Of a stretch of 32,235 nt of DNA, positions 19,913-29,975 are shown one piece after another. Position numbers and translations under genes: made by a program. The first letter of the stretch is position 1; the number at the start of each line of letters is the position of its first letter. The notes beneath the pieces are model-generated. The model saw only the letters and a list, made by a program, of their open reading frames with translations, was not told the DNA's origin and made no database searches. Source of the stretch: Peronospora farinosa (lineage: Eukaryota > Oomycota > Peronosporomycetes > Peronosporales > Peronosporaceae); NCBI GenBank assembly GCA_947646735.1, contig CANTFK010000527.1, forward strand, positions 1 to 32,235, in the 5' to 3' direction.

Positions 19913-20425
19913 GCTACCACTGACGAAGAAGACTCCAAACACTTCCAAGAAGAAGAATACCAAAGTCCCATGGTCGAAAACTCCCAGTATAATACCCCAG
20001 AAAGAATATTGTCACGAACAAGAGCTCAAGCCTCAGTGGTTACTACTGTGCTGGGTGTTCATCCGAGGAGCACTGCCGGACTCAGAGGTAGAGAAGGTAC
20101 TTTTGACGGGAACCAACCAGCAGAAGTCAACCTGAGCAAAGAAGCCCCAAGAATTGACGAGTTCGGGATGGAGAAGGGCCAATCGCGGAGGGGCCAAAAA
20201 GATAATGGAGCCGAGGCAAATATAGCCGATGACCAGGTCTGGGTCCACGAGAGTAGAGATCTATGCGCGGTAGATATTGACAAAAACTGGTCGATTATCC
20301 CTGAGGTCGCCCCTTCTAAAGACGAAGTCACGATAGAAGATATCCAGATTCCAGACCCTAGTGTAACTCCAAAGGAACAAGTGGACCGTCTCCGCCAAAT
20401 CATTTGGCAGAACGACATCTGTTGA
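19913..20425 (+). pseudogene. Linker before RT, element D
   Basis: An acidic, low-complexity frame of about 151 codons (19970-20425) ends in PKEQVDRLRQIIWQNDIC, the helix that normally leads into RT. No enzymatic motif is visible. The next segment (GKGNAVPPAARGAVCDIDVG, about 20428-20487) continues toward RT in a different frame. Confidence 0.55.
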
Positions 20426-20468
20426 TGGGAAAAGGCAACGCAGTACCCCCGGCAGCCCGAGGAGCGGT

Positions 20469-21836
20469 TTGCGACATCGATGTGGGAAATGCACGGCCTA
20501 TCGCCCAACGTGTACGGAAATGACCCCTCAGTTTAGGGAGAAGCTGTCGGACCTAATCAAAGGCCTGCTATCGTCTAAGATCATCCAGCATTCTACCTCA
20601 CCATGGGCCAGCCCAATTGTGATCATCTTCAAGAAGAATGGAGTGGAAATAAGGTTGTGTATCGATTACCGGATGGTGAACGAGCTGACACGCCTCATGG
20701 TGTACCCTATGCCTCTCGCTAATGAATTGTTGCAAGATTTGGACAAAGCCCTATGGTGTTGCTCGATGGACATGGCCAGTGGTTTTTGGGTAGTTAATAT
20801 GACTGAGAGGGATCGCTTGATTTCGGCATTTGTGACTCCGTTTGGGTTGTTCGAGTGTAAAAGAATGCCGCTTAGACTAAATAATGCGCCGCAAATCTAT
20901 CAGCGGCTGTTGGATAATGCTTTATATGGATTTCTTACGACTTTCTCAAAGCCGGACTCTGACAAACTAGAGGACCTGTTCGAGGTGGGCCATCCAGAGG
21001 GAGACCTCAAGAAGTCTATATTAGGACGTAGGTCCTATATCGACGACATTTTGGTGACCTCGGAGTCATGGGATAACTTATGCGTGAAAGTGGAACGACT
21101 TTTGGAGGTGTGTGACAAGTGGAACTTATCGATCAGTGCGGTTAAGAGCTCATGGAGATGTCAAAAGGTAAATTACCTTGGCCACCAAGTTTCGGCGGAA
21201 GGGTTGGAGGCCCGCCCTAAAGACCTTCAGTCCTTGGTGGACTTACCGTTACCCACTACCCTAAACGCTATGCAGTCGTTTCTCGGGATTCTTGACTATT
21301 ACAGTCGGTTCCTGGAAGACTACGCCATTTATGCGTCCATCCTGTACGAACTAAGGGAAGTGGATTATCACGTATTACGAAACCGGATAAGCAGGACCGG
21401 GGACACACAGGAAGATGACCAGGAGGAGGACCGATGGGCACGGGTGCAGGTGGCATTTGCTATGTTAAAGAATAAGATCGCCACTGCCCCAATCCTCCGC
21501 CATTTCGATACAGACCAAGAACCTGTTATTATCGTCTATGCTAGCGAGTGGGCCATCTCGGCGTCCCTTGTACAGGAGTATGAGAATGTATATATGCCAG
21601 TTATTTTTACAAGCCGGACATTGAAGCCGAATGAGATTAACTATGGGCTGGTGGACAAGGAAGTTTTGGCGCTATTGCGAATACTAGAACTTTGCTACAC
21701 GTCGCTGGTCACCCGACCTATCAAGGTCTTGACCCGACACTCAACACTGGCGTGGTTGGTCCGGTCACCAGGTCTTCAGGGCCGCCTTGGAAATTGGGCT
21801 GCACTCCTGTCTCAATGGACGTTAGAAGTGGTTTAG
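20469..21836 (+). pseudogene. Reverse transcriptase and tether RNase H of element D
   Basis: An uninterrupted frame of 455 codons, opened by a non-ATG codon; the true polyprotein enters through a frameshift near 20515. RT motifs: SMDMASGFW with the first catalytic Asp at residue 101, and YIDDILV at residues 190-196 (21036-21056), an intact active site. The following RNase H fold has VYASEWAIS where the family catalytic Asp is expected (Tyr357), but keeps Glu398 in VDKEVLAL. Loss of this Asp fits a degenerate tether domain made redundant by the second RNase H downstream. It is the best preserved part of element D. Confidence 0.88.
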
Positions 21837-21869
21837 TGTAAGCGGGTCGAGGATGAAATACTGGGAACA

Positions 21870-22415
21870 TTGGCATCCAGCATAACTCCTCGCGAAAATG
21901 TGAACTCCATCTTGTCTTCGATTGCCCTAAAGAAACACCCCCTCCAAACTATCACGGTGGTTCCCCCTACAGTGGAGCCCGAGGAAAGCCTCTATGTGGT
22001 CAGTTTTGATGGGTCTGCACGAGTTAAGCGTGGAGGAGAGCCTGCAGTGCTATTGTGTAGCAACTCCCGGGATGGACTGTGGTTGCCGCTGATTCCCGAT
22101 ATTTGACTGTAGCGACAGTAAATGAGGCAGATTATGAAGGCCTATTGTTGGCTTCCTTCTATGGAGCGTAGACGTCTAGTAGTGTGTGGAGATTCTAATC
22201 TGGTCGTGCGACAGATGCGAGGAGAAATCGAGTGTAAGGCGCAGGGCCTAACAGCACGACGGTCGATGGCCCTGGAAAAACTCATGTCCTGGCCCGTTTA
22301 TGAGTTTCTACACATGAAGCGCGAATGGAACCAAAGTTCAGACCGACTTTCTAACGCGGCTTTGCACCAGCAACAGGGTACCGGAAGAAGAGTTCAAGGA
22401 CCTCGAAGCAATTAA
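21870..22415 (+). pseudogene. Second RNase H domain of element D
   Basis: SLYVVSFDGSARVKRGGEPA gives the first Asp (22008-22010), VNEADYEGLLLA the Glu (22124-22126), and RRLVVCGDSNLVVRQMRGE the second Asp (22191-22193), with an Asp in SSDRLSNAAL near the end. These are the acidic residues of an active RNase H of the additional (archaeal-like) type known in oomycete and some plant Ty3/gypsy elements. The three parts are in different frames, with stops at about 22104 and 22168, so the copy is dead. Confidence 0.75.
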
Positions 22416-22458
22416 TCGTCTACCTGAGCTTTTAATACCCAAGGACCAGAACCCTGCA

Positions 22459-23945
22459 TTGCGACTTACAGCTGTTACGAGGTCCCGGGGCCTATCCAGA
22501 ATGCCGACGGAAGTCTTGCAAGAGGAAGTAGTGCAACAGATAAGGATAGAACGAATTGTAGCAGCCCAAGATGAAGATATGTGGATAAGTTATTTGAAGA
22601 TTTACCTACGGGGTAATTGGAGTAGTTTATCGGCAGAGGTGGCATTTACGTGTGGAAAGATTGAGATGAACTACGCTTTGGATGATGACGATCTTCTTCT
22701 GTACTGCCCTTACCAGGGAACAGTAGACGAGGACCGTGATGGGTTGATTCGGCTAGTTATACCTGAAAGTCTACAACAAGACTTTCTACACCACTACCAT
22801 ACGAGTCTAGAAGGGGGTACCAGGGAATTGGACGTACATACCAACGGATCCGGAAACATTTCCATTGGAAAGGCTTATTCCGGATTGTTCAGCGCTATGT
22901 TAACACTTGCGTAGACTGTGAGACTGGCAAAGGTGGCCCCACCTTACGAGGAAGAACTCCAGGAAACATTCAAGCTACCTACCCGTTCCAAGTTATCGCG
23001 ATAGACCATATCCCATCTTTGCCCAAGTCGTTCAAGGGTAATACAGAGCTGTTAATTTGGGTGGACCTGTTTACGGGATATGTGATTGCCAAGGCTAGTT
23101 CGTCGAGGTCGACCCAAACCGTGGCAGAAGGATACGAAGAGTGCGTGTTTCGTCGGTTGGGGCCAGTGAGGCGATCCGTCACGATAGAGAACCCAGTTTT
23201 ATGTCAGATTTCTTTCGCGCCTTCAACCGCATAATTGGGCAGAAACAGCGGGCTACTATGGCGTATCGACCACAGGCCAATGGCACAGCAGAGAGAATGG
23301 TACAGACTATTACGCGGTCCATCGAAATGTATGTGTCAGAGGTGGATCAGAAGGACTGAGATGTCTATGCAGAAAGGCTTACTTTCGCGTTGAATACGGC
23401 CCAGGACCGGATCCGAAAGGAAACGCCATTTTTCTTGGTACATGGATGGGACGCCCGAAGTGCTCTAGAAGCCACCATACCGTTGGGCAGCACAAAGCGG
23501 CGTGAATGTGAACCTGTCGATGGCGATATAGCGTACAACGTCAGTATCGCAGAGCGAGAGCACAGGCCAACAAATTATTACGATCTGCGATGGAAAGTCG
23601 GGCCCAGGCCCACAATGAGGAGGTGGTTGAGGGTCATATTGAGGTGGATTCCCAAGTCTGGTTATACTTGGACCGGGTCTAGGAGGAGTATGCTCGAAAG
23701 CTGGCACATCTATGGCACGGGCCGTTCCGAGTGAGAGAACTGGTGGGTGACTATGCCGTTCGTTTAGATATCAGTGGAACAGACTACCGTATATACCCGT
23801 TGGTACACGTTGGTACACGTTTCAAAATTGAAGCTGGTCCGGCAATATCCGGATAGACCGGATACGGTGTTGGTGGTAGACGAAGCGAACCGGGTGGATT
23901 TTGATGAAGCTCTATTGCCAGAAGACAGTTGGGTTGCGGAACTGT
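22459..23945 (+). pseudogene. Integrase of element D
   Basis: The zinc-binding domain has HHYH at 22789-22800 and C-X2-C at 22908-22919. The catalytic core has Asp in AIDHIP (23004-23006), Asp in RHDREPSF (23183-23185) and Glu in GTAERMVQ (23291-23293), the last two separated by 35 residues. A C-terminal segment (WHGPFRVRELVGDYAVRLD, 23715-23771) is the GPY/F-type module that precedes the chromodomain. At least five frame changes and stops separate these parts. When intact it would insert element cDNA into chromosomes. Confidence 0.85.
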
Positions 23946-23948
23946 AAG

Positions 23949-24166
23949 ATGACGAATACGAAGTGGAAAAAATTCTAGACAGACGTATGAGAAGGAAAAC
24001 TCGGTACGGACGGATCCAGTGTGAATACCTGGTACAATGGAAAGGATATCCTGACCCGTCATGGGTGGATGAGGTGGACCTCAACTGCGGAGGATTGCTT
24101 AGGGACTATGAGCGCAGGCAGGCTACTCGGAACCGATTCGAGACAATGCAGATTCATCAAGAGTAG
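23949..24166 (+). pseudogene. Chromodomain at the integrase C-terminus, element D
   Basis: YEVEKILDRRMRRKTRYGRI followed by CEYLVQWKGYPDPSWVDEVD is a typical chromodomain with the aromatic-cage residues Tyr, Trp and Trp. Such domains direct chromoviral integration to modified histone tails. A TAA at 23946-23948 separates it from the integrase frame. It otherwise looks intact and ends at 24166. Confidence 0.85.
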
Positions 24167-24364
24167 TGGGGAGAGTTCATCTTGGGAAGGCCAAGATGAT
24201 GTCAAGAAGGAGGCGGTATTTGTTATACATTTACAAAGGGATCAAGTTATTATATTCGAGAGTGAGGCAGCACAAAAGAGACTGCGAAGTATTGTGAGAC
24301 CCCAAATAACGAGGGACCAGGGTACAGGGCCTAGAGTACAGGCTCAAAGAAAAGGAGTGTGAAG

Positions 24365-24378
24365 TTAGGGGGAAAAGC
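24365..24378 (+). other. Polypurine tract-like sequence after pol of element D
   Basis: TTAGGGGGAAAAGC lies just after the pol stop region. Polypurine tracts prime plus-strand synthesis and normally touch the 3' LTR. Here the nearest LTR starts about 2.95 kb later, so it may be a central tract, or mark an older 3' end. Confidence 0.4.
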
Positions 24379-24422
24379 ATTGAAGCAGAAAAAATATTGC
24401 GGATACGTGAAAAGTTGACTGG

Positions 24423-26275
24423 CTAAGTATTTTGTGTATCGTTGGTCGTGCGAAATTTGCCGGAGAGACGAGGGACCTGGAAGGCGGGGTGATCCTGCAT
24501 GTTCTTGCGATAGAGCACGCGCCAGGGTGCAGTGTCGTCTGCTATCTGCAATGCCTCCAACAAACGCAACTGAGGATCCTCCTTGGTGACAATTGGGTAC
24601 CAAACGGTTAGCTGTCGGGTCGGAATCATGGGCTGGAAGTAGGGGTCGAGAAGAACGTCCAGGTCACAGTGACCGGCCTTCATCCCCTCCAAGATATTTT
24701 CAAGCACTTCCAGCCAAGCCCTCGCAGCCTTGGCCCGCCGTTTCTTCCTCGCATTGAAAAGCAGAGAGGCGTATTGGCTCTTCGTACGGAGTTCGGCAGA
24801 GAGAGGAAGTCGGTGTCATAGACTCTGGCGTGACGCGTCGACGTAAGTATCATGGAGATTCACGAGGTCGCTGAACCAGCCGGACACCGAGAAAGAAATA
24901 GGGATTACGGTCACGACCCCCTGGGCCCCGAGGACGCGAACTCATCAAAAGTTGAAGTTGAGAGTCCTTCATGAGGCCTTCGCTCCAGACTGGGGAGCTT
25001 CGAAACTTCTTGCCATCAGAAGCACCCATCCAAGACAGTGGAAGCGATACCTTGGACCAAAGATCCTCTGGTGTCAGCTGAGTGATAACGAGGGCCCCTA
25101 CCTGGGAAATTGACCAGGGGGCAACGTCTTCCACGGCGAACGTGCTGGGTTTCGCATAACCAGGAATAGAAGAGCCTTGGATGTTACGGTCGGGGGGATC
25201 ATCACGGCCGGGACCCTTGCCGGCAGGACCCTCGGATGTTGGTGCAGGACCCTCGATGCTGGGAACCTTGCTACCGGGACCCTCGGATGTGGGTGCAGGA
25301 CCCTCGCTGCTGGGACCCTTGCTACTGGAACGCTCGGATGTGGGTACGGGACCCTTGCCGCTGGAACCCTTGGATGGTGGTGCGGAACCATTGCCGGCGG
25401 GACCCTTGCGGCGGGGACCTTTAGGCGCCGAAGTATTACTCTTGCTAGCGGGACCTTTGGCCGGTGGCTTCCTCTTAGCGTTGCTAGACTCGTCGCTCTC
25501 AGTCTCAGAGTCTGGACCCAAACATTTTTAAGAACTCGTCTGAGTACGCTGTACGAGCCTTCTTTTTTCTTGACGACCGAGAAGCTGCGTGAGAGATACG
25601 AGGTGATGGAGACTTCGAGGATCGAGCGGGAGCCTGGAACTTGGCCTTATTGGAAAGGTCTATGACCTCTGGGCCGAACTTTGCAGTAGAGGGTACGGAG
25701 CCGGAGCGACGACTGGAAGCCTGCGACCTGGCCATTGCGGCAAACAACGAGTCGTCACTACTGCTATCCTCTTCCCCAGATGACCCCGGAGGATGGGTGA
25801 CTTTCCGCTTCTTTGGCTTAGGAGGGGACCGAACCTTGGCTGAAGGCGAAAGTGATCTTTTCTTCGTTATGGGGCTTCGGGCTCTGGTCGTGGACGAAGT
25901 CGATTTCGACGCAGTTCCTCGAGCCACCGTTAGCTGTTTCTGCAGCTGGTCTCGTTCCCGGAGGAGGGTCTTCAAGCGACTCTTGTAGTTGGCAACCTCT
26001 CTCTGGAGTACTAACACTTGTTTCGATTGTCTTTGGGGACTGCGAAGTGCGTCCAACTTGGACTCCAGCGACCTAATCTCGGCCGCAGAACTTTCTACAG
26101 CCTCGTTGTACTGGTCCTCCCAGTACTTGATCTGGAATCGGGACTCTTCCACTTCCTGAGAATTGTCCACTCGTTGGGCGAGTGCATCCCGGTACTCGGC
26201 GATAGCCAACTGGTCTACTTCATGTTCGTGGACCAGATTCCGGACCCAAGACTGTATCCGGGGCGCATGGGTCCC
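24423..26275 (-). pseudogene. Antisense gene in element D: coiled coil, nuclear signal, Gly/Pro repeats
   Basis: A chain of three minus-strand frames. Frame 1 (26275-25505, no ATG) has a coiled-coil segment over its first 100 or so residues (ESSAAEIRSLESKLDALRSP), then a Ser/Arg/Lys-rich part with PKPKKRKV (PKKRKV at 25816-25799) and RKKKART. Frame 2 (25521-24850) begins where an A5 run shifts the frame. It has 17-residue repeats (GPAPTSEGP-type) and a C-terminal globular-looking stretch (VEDVAPWSISQVGALVITQL). Frame 3 (about 24885-24423) continues with SDLVNLHDTYVDASR and LLFNARKKRRAKAARAWLEV. The total would be near 600 residues. I do not recognise the family. An alternative is a gag-like gene of another element inserted in reverse. 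Confidence 0.6.
25226..25378 (-). repeat. 51-bp in-frame tandem repeat in the antisense gene
   Basis: Three units of 51 bp (25226-25276, 25277-25327, 25328-25378), the third more diverged. Each encodes 17 residues rich in Gly, Pro, Ser and Lys. The period is a multiple of three, so the minus frame is preserved. Confidence 0.75.
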
Positions 26276-26300
26276 TTACGTCTTCGTTGAAGAAGACAAC

Positions 26301-27248
26301 ATGGGCCATAATAAATTATATGGTCCAGGGGTCCCAAGTTTGACAGCTAAAGCTAAAAAACAAGGGACCCCGAAACAAGTCTCCCAAGCCACTACTCAAG
26401 AAACATCGGTTCCCAAGAATAAGAAAAAGAAGAATGCCAAGTTGGAGGCACCGAGAGGCGGAGACACGACATACGAGTCGGGAGAGAGCCAAGGTGTGGC
26501 TAGCAGGGATTGGACGGAAGAGGATATGGAAGAAGCATATCACCAGAGTAAGTTGAAGACGTTTTTGCGAAAGGATCCGGTGATAAAGACGCTCAAGGTC
26601 AAGCTACTAGACCAGGTCCATGGCCCGATAACGGCCCTGCCCATCGTAACGACGGACCTGGAGGTTCTCATGGCTCTGATGAACCTGCTCCACGAATCCG
26701 GGATGGCCGCTGGAAATTTTACTGTTAAGACCCTCTTTAATTTTGGGTTTGAGACCCTGAAGAAGACCCTGGTGGCCTTGCATGGTCATATTAGGGCGTT
26801 AGTGGGCGAGATTCCCCACAAGGAGGTACACCGTCATGTGGCCACAGCAGCTGTTCCTGGCCTAGACTCTTCAGCAGGTTCCCACGAGGAGTCATCACCG
26901 AGGTCCCAGTATGAGTCGGCCACTTCGTCTATGGTCTCGGACCTAATGGATACAGTGGATCGGATGCAGCTGGGGCCAACCGGTGCAGAGTTGATCGAAG
27001 CACGGATTCGCGAAACAGGAAAGATGGATGCAGCGATCCAGAGGGCCCAGCCGCAAGTACGTGAAGATGTGACAGGAGCCCGGTGAAAAGTGGAGCCAGG
27101 GTCGCTAGGCACAGAAAGTGATCAGAATGTAAAGCCTGAGTCAGAGTCCCCTGGTGCGCTTCAGTCATATTTCGAAAAGGCGATGGCCAAGCTCTTAGAA
27201 GAGCAGAGGCCCACACCGAAAAAGCATCGGACAGGGGACAGATCATGA
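26301..27248 (+). pseudogene. Sense ORF divergent from the antisense gene, one in-frame stop
   Basis: ATG at 26301 opens 261 codons (MGHNKLYGPGVPSLTAKAKK) to TGA at 27084-27086. The same frame then runs 53 more codons (KVEPGSLGTESDQNVKPESE … TPKKHRTGDRS) to the stop at 27246-27248. The N-terminus is Lys-rich (PKNKKKKNAK). The middle looks helical (TDLEVLMALMNLLHESGMAA), and the C-terminal third is Ser/Glu-rich and acidic. It may be a gag-like or accessory protein. No CCHC knuckle, protease or other known motif is seen. It starts 25 bases from the antisense frame, in divergent orientation. Confidence 0.55.
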
Positions 27249-27327
27249 GGGGCCGAGGTCCATTTTGCCCTGTGCCCTCCCAGATAGCCGATCACCCGGG
27301 GTCACCACGTGAATTTTTGGATGTGGA

Positions 27328-28184
27328 TGTGGTGGAGTGGATTCTCAAACGACGTGAGAGAACCACAAACACACACAGCGCCGGACTGCCGACTTACGGA
27401 GGGGGTACCCCGATACCGTGTCGCGTCAACCTTGGGTCTCACCTTGTGTACCCGTCGGCTTGGCTGGTCTTGCTCCTCGTTAGACGCAGAAGACTTATAG
27501 ACTTGGTCCTTGATAGGGACTTGGGGGCCCACGAGTGGATATACTTCACTCGGGCCAGGGTTTCTTGGGCTCAATCGACTGTGTCGAGATCAATGCACCT
27601 GGTACTACGTACCCCTTTCGGTGTCTAACTGTTTCTTGGTCCTTGGACCCCTTTCTCTTGTTCCCCGTAGGGAAACCGCTTCCTGTAGCGGGTGTTGAGT
27701 GTTTTGACACCTCAGGACAACTATCCTGAGGTTCAACTTGCGTACCTTGAGCCGTCTAACACCTGCTGACGTCGGGGGGGGCCAAAGAGTATCCCGCCCG
27801 AAAGAGGTGGAGCGACGTAGAAGCTTGGAGGAAGCGCTTGGAGCTGCCACGTGTAAAGCAAATTCGAGTGTGTTTATTTATCGTATACTTTGTATGCTTT
27901 TCTTGCCTAACCCTAACCCTTTGATCTGGAAAGTGCACGTGTCAACTCTTGAAAGGAAGAACTGGCTCCTTGGTACCTGTACTTTCTGTAATCTTCGAGA
28001 TTCCGTGTAACGTTTCTGAACCCTCGGGCATTGGGCCCTGGTATCCTGGGGCCTGTGCTGGCTCTGCACGTCTGGGTCCTTATATTTCTTAATAAGGTTG
28101 GGGCCTGGTGTGAGGTTGTAGATATGCGAGGCCGTGTCGTGGTCACTCCCTTTGAGCCCTGATTTCCCTTGGCACTTCACCACA
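27328..28184 (+). repeat. LTR L1, probable 3' LTR of element D
   Basis: Begins TGTGGTGGAG and ends CTTCACCACA, so the ends form a TGTGGTG/CACCACA inverted repeat; 857 bp. Boundaries come from alignment to the reversed copy L3 at the 5' end and to 18738-18841 at the 3' end. It contains a G8 run, a region GGGCCCTGGTATCC that is the unexpanded counterpart of the L3 minisatellite, and no coding. Confidence 0.78.
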
Positions 28185-28233
28185 TCACAGTAGCATCCCG
28201 AATCTCTAGGAGATTCGAACACGCGCACCATTT

Positions 28234-29001
28234 TGGTGGAGTGGGATTTGCAAAATTGCTGATGCGATTCCAACTCTCCACTGGCGCCCGGACGACCGAC
28301 TAACGGAGGTTTTTTTTTAAGTTTGGTGTGCAAAGCCTTCCTCACCTTGTGTTCTTGTCGGTAGGGCGGGTTGCTCTCTTCTCGGTGGACTTGAGTCGAT
28401 GCTGATCCGATGTGTGTTGGGGATAAGGGGTTTAATGATCTTGTGGAAATCTTCACAAGATCGACCGAGTACTTGTTTGTTGATCGTACCAATAAACCTC
28501 AATAGTCCAATAAAGCGAAGCTTGAATCTTATGACCACTTGAGCAGAACTTTCTGACCACTTGATCCGTCCTGCACTTGCTTGTCTTGCCCTTACTTGTT
28601 GTTTTTGCGTCCGATCGCAGTTGAGTTGTTGTGTTGAGAATTCCTTCACCTGGCCAAAACAATCTAGGGTGCACTTGCAGTCGATATTCTTGGCGTCGGG
28701 AGGCCAAATATATCCTGCCCCGAATAGAGAAGTTGACACGTGTACTTAGAAGCAAATTGAACTCTGTTTACTGTTAACCAATCAAATACCAAAACCCACG
28801 ATTATGCCTATCTGTAGCTCAGGATCTGTTGCCACGTATCACCATTTCGGAAAAATCAGATCTTGTCATGTGGTCCACTCCAATATCGCCGCGATCTGGA
28901 TCGCTACCTCGATCGGATCTAATACCATTTTAGTATCGGATCGCGGTACTTATTTTAGTATCGGATCGCGGTCCGCCGGATCACGACTTGTCCTCTTCAC
29001 C
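28234..29001 (+). repeat. LTR L2, diverged member of the same family
   Basis: It is collinear with L4: TGGTGGAG start, TCTCCACTGGCGCCCGGAC, CTTCTCGGTGGACT, CGTCGGGAGGCCAAA, GTTAACCAATCAAATAC (CCAAT box) and GTGGTCCACT. The end, CTTCACC, is approximate. Near its 3' end are two copies of TTTTAGTATCGGATCGCGGT (28927-28972 region). No internal element sequence adjoins it, so it is a solo LTR or fragment. Confidence 0.65.
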
Positions 29002-29104
29002 GTTCCTTGGATCATTTAAAATGGTCCATCTATATAATATATCATGTCCACCTCATTCCAGTCTTCCATACTGACGTGATCTACACCAGACCGTTGTGGT
29101 GAAG

Positions 29105-29690
29105 TTCCAGGAGAATCGGGGCCCAGGGTACCAAGGACCCAGGGTACCAGGGTACAGGGGCCCCAGGGTACAAGGGCCCAGGCCTCGCAAGGTCCCAAGG
29201 TTCAATCGAGGGTCACCAGGGACAGGGTTTCCAGCTACCAGGGACCGGAGTACTAGTCGCCAGGGACAGGGTTTTCAGTTACCGGGGACAGGGATACCAG
29301 TTACCGGGGACAGGGTTTCTAGTAACCGGGGACAAGGGTATCAGTCACCAGGGACAGGGCACCAGAGAAAGGGGTACCAGCTACCGGGAACAGGGGTACC
29401 ATTTACCGGGGACAGGGGTATCGAACGTCCAGGTTACCGGGGACAGGGGTATCGAACGTCCAGGCTACCGGGGACAGGGATACCAGTTATCGGGGACAGG
29501 GTTTCTAGTAACCGGGGACAAGGGTATCAGTCACCAGGGACAAGTTTTTCAGTTACCGGGGACAGGGTTTCTAGTAACCGGGGACAAGGTTTCCAGTCAC
29601 CAGGGACAGGGCACCAGGGACAAGGGTATCAGCTATCGAGGACAGGGGTATCGAACGTCCAGAGTCAAAGGTACAAGGTTACCCTACCGT
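29105..29690. repeat. G-rich minisatellite array in LTR L3
   Basis: About 22-bp units built around ACCGGGGACAGGG, with tails such as TTTCTAGT, TATCAGTC or TATCGAACGTCC, arranged in a higher-order pattern of several unit types. About twenty units in total. The Gly/Pro/Arg-rich frame through it is a consequence of the repeat. Confidence 0.85.
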
Positions 29691-29794
29691 GCGCACACCA
29701 GGACCCGCAAGGGCCAGTGCCCCGAGGTGGTCCAGGGTCCTAAGTTCAAAGAAGGTACAAGGTATATCTACGTGCAGAGACAGTACAGGCTCTA

Positions 29795-29975
29795 AGGTCC
29801 AAGAGCACAGGGTACAAGAGACCAGGGTATCAGGGACCAGGGTACAGGGTACAGGGCCCAGGGTACCGGGCCCAGGGTATAGAGGCACAGAGGCCCGGGG
29901 TACCGGGGAACCAGGGCTACCGGGGCCCAGGGGTACAGGGGCCCAGGGGTACCAGGGCCCAATGCCCGAGGGTTC
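29795..29975. repeat. Second G-rich array in LTR L3
   Basis: Irregular 10-20-bp units of the form CCAGGGTACC / GGGCCCAGGGGTAC. It adjoins the sequence equivalent to GGGCCCTGGTATCC in L1, which occurs there once. Confidence 0.75.

Larger units (their letters stand above)
18738..28184 (+). mobile_element. Chromodomain Ty3/gypsy element D with dual RNase H and extra ORFs
   Basis: An LTR tail (18738-18841) is followed by gag remnant, protease, RT, RNase H, second RNase H, integrase and chromodomain up to 24166. Antisense coding (24423-26275) and a sense ORF (26301-27248) follow, then a full LTR of the same family at 27328-28184. About 9.4 kb would be one element if that LTR is its own 3' LTR. 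This is likely but not proven, because no good polypurine tract adjoins it and the two LTR ends differ by a roughly 47-bp indel. Many frameshifts make it inactive. It is clearly a different lineage from A-C. Confidence 0.72.

Noticed and set aside
25177..25665. Plus-strand frames rich in Gly, Cys and Trp over the 51-bp repeats
   Set aside because: These are shadows of the antisense gene repeats. The minus frame has coherent composition and continues on both sides.
27245..27628. Open frames of 60-127 codons across LTR L1, and their mirror at 30397-30819
   Set aside because: They lie wholly within LTR sequence, have no family motif, and appear in both copies only because the LTRs are homologous.
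27906..27920. Telomere-like CCTAACCCTAACCCT, also present inverted in L3 (about 30078-30092)
   Set aside because: It has only about two and a half units and lies at the same internal position in both LTR copies, so it is LTR sequence and not a telomere remnant.
29096..29743. A 215-codon Gly/Pro/Arg-rich open frame
   Set aside because: It is the translation of the minisatellite in LTR L3 and starts on GTG. There is no domain outside the repeat.
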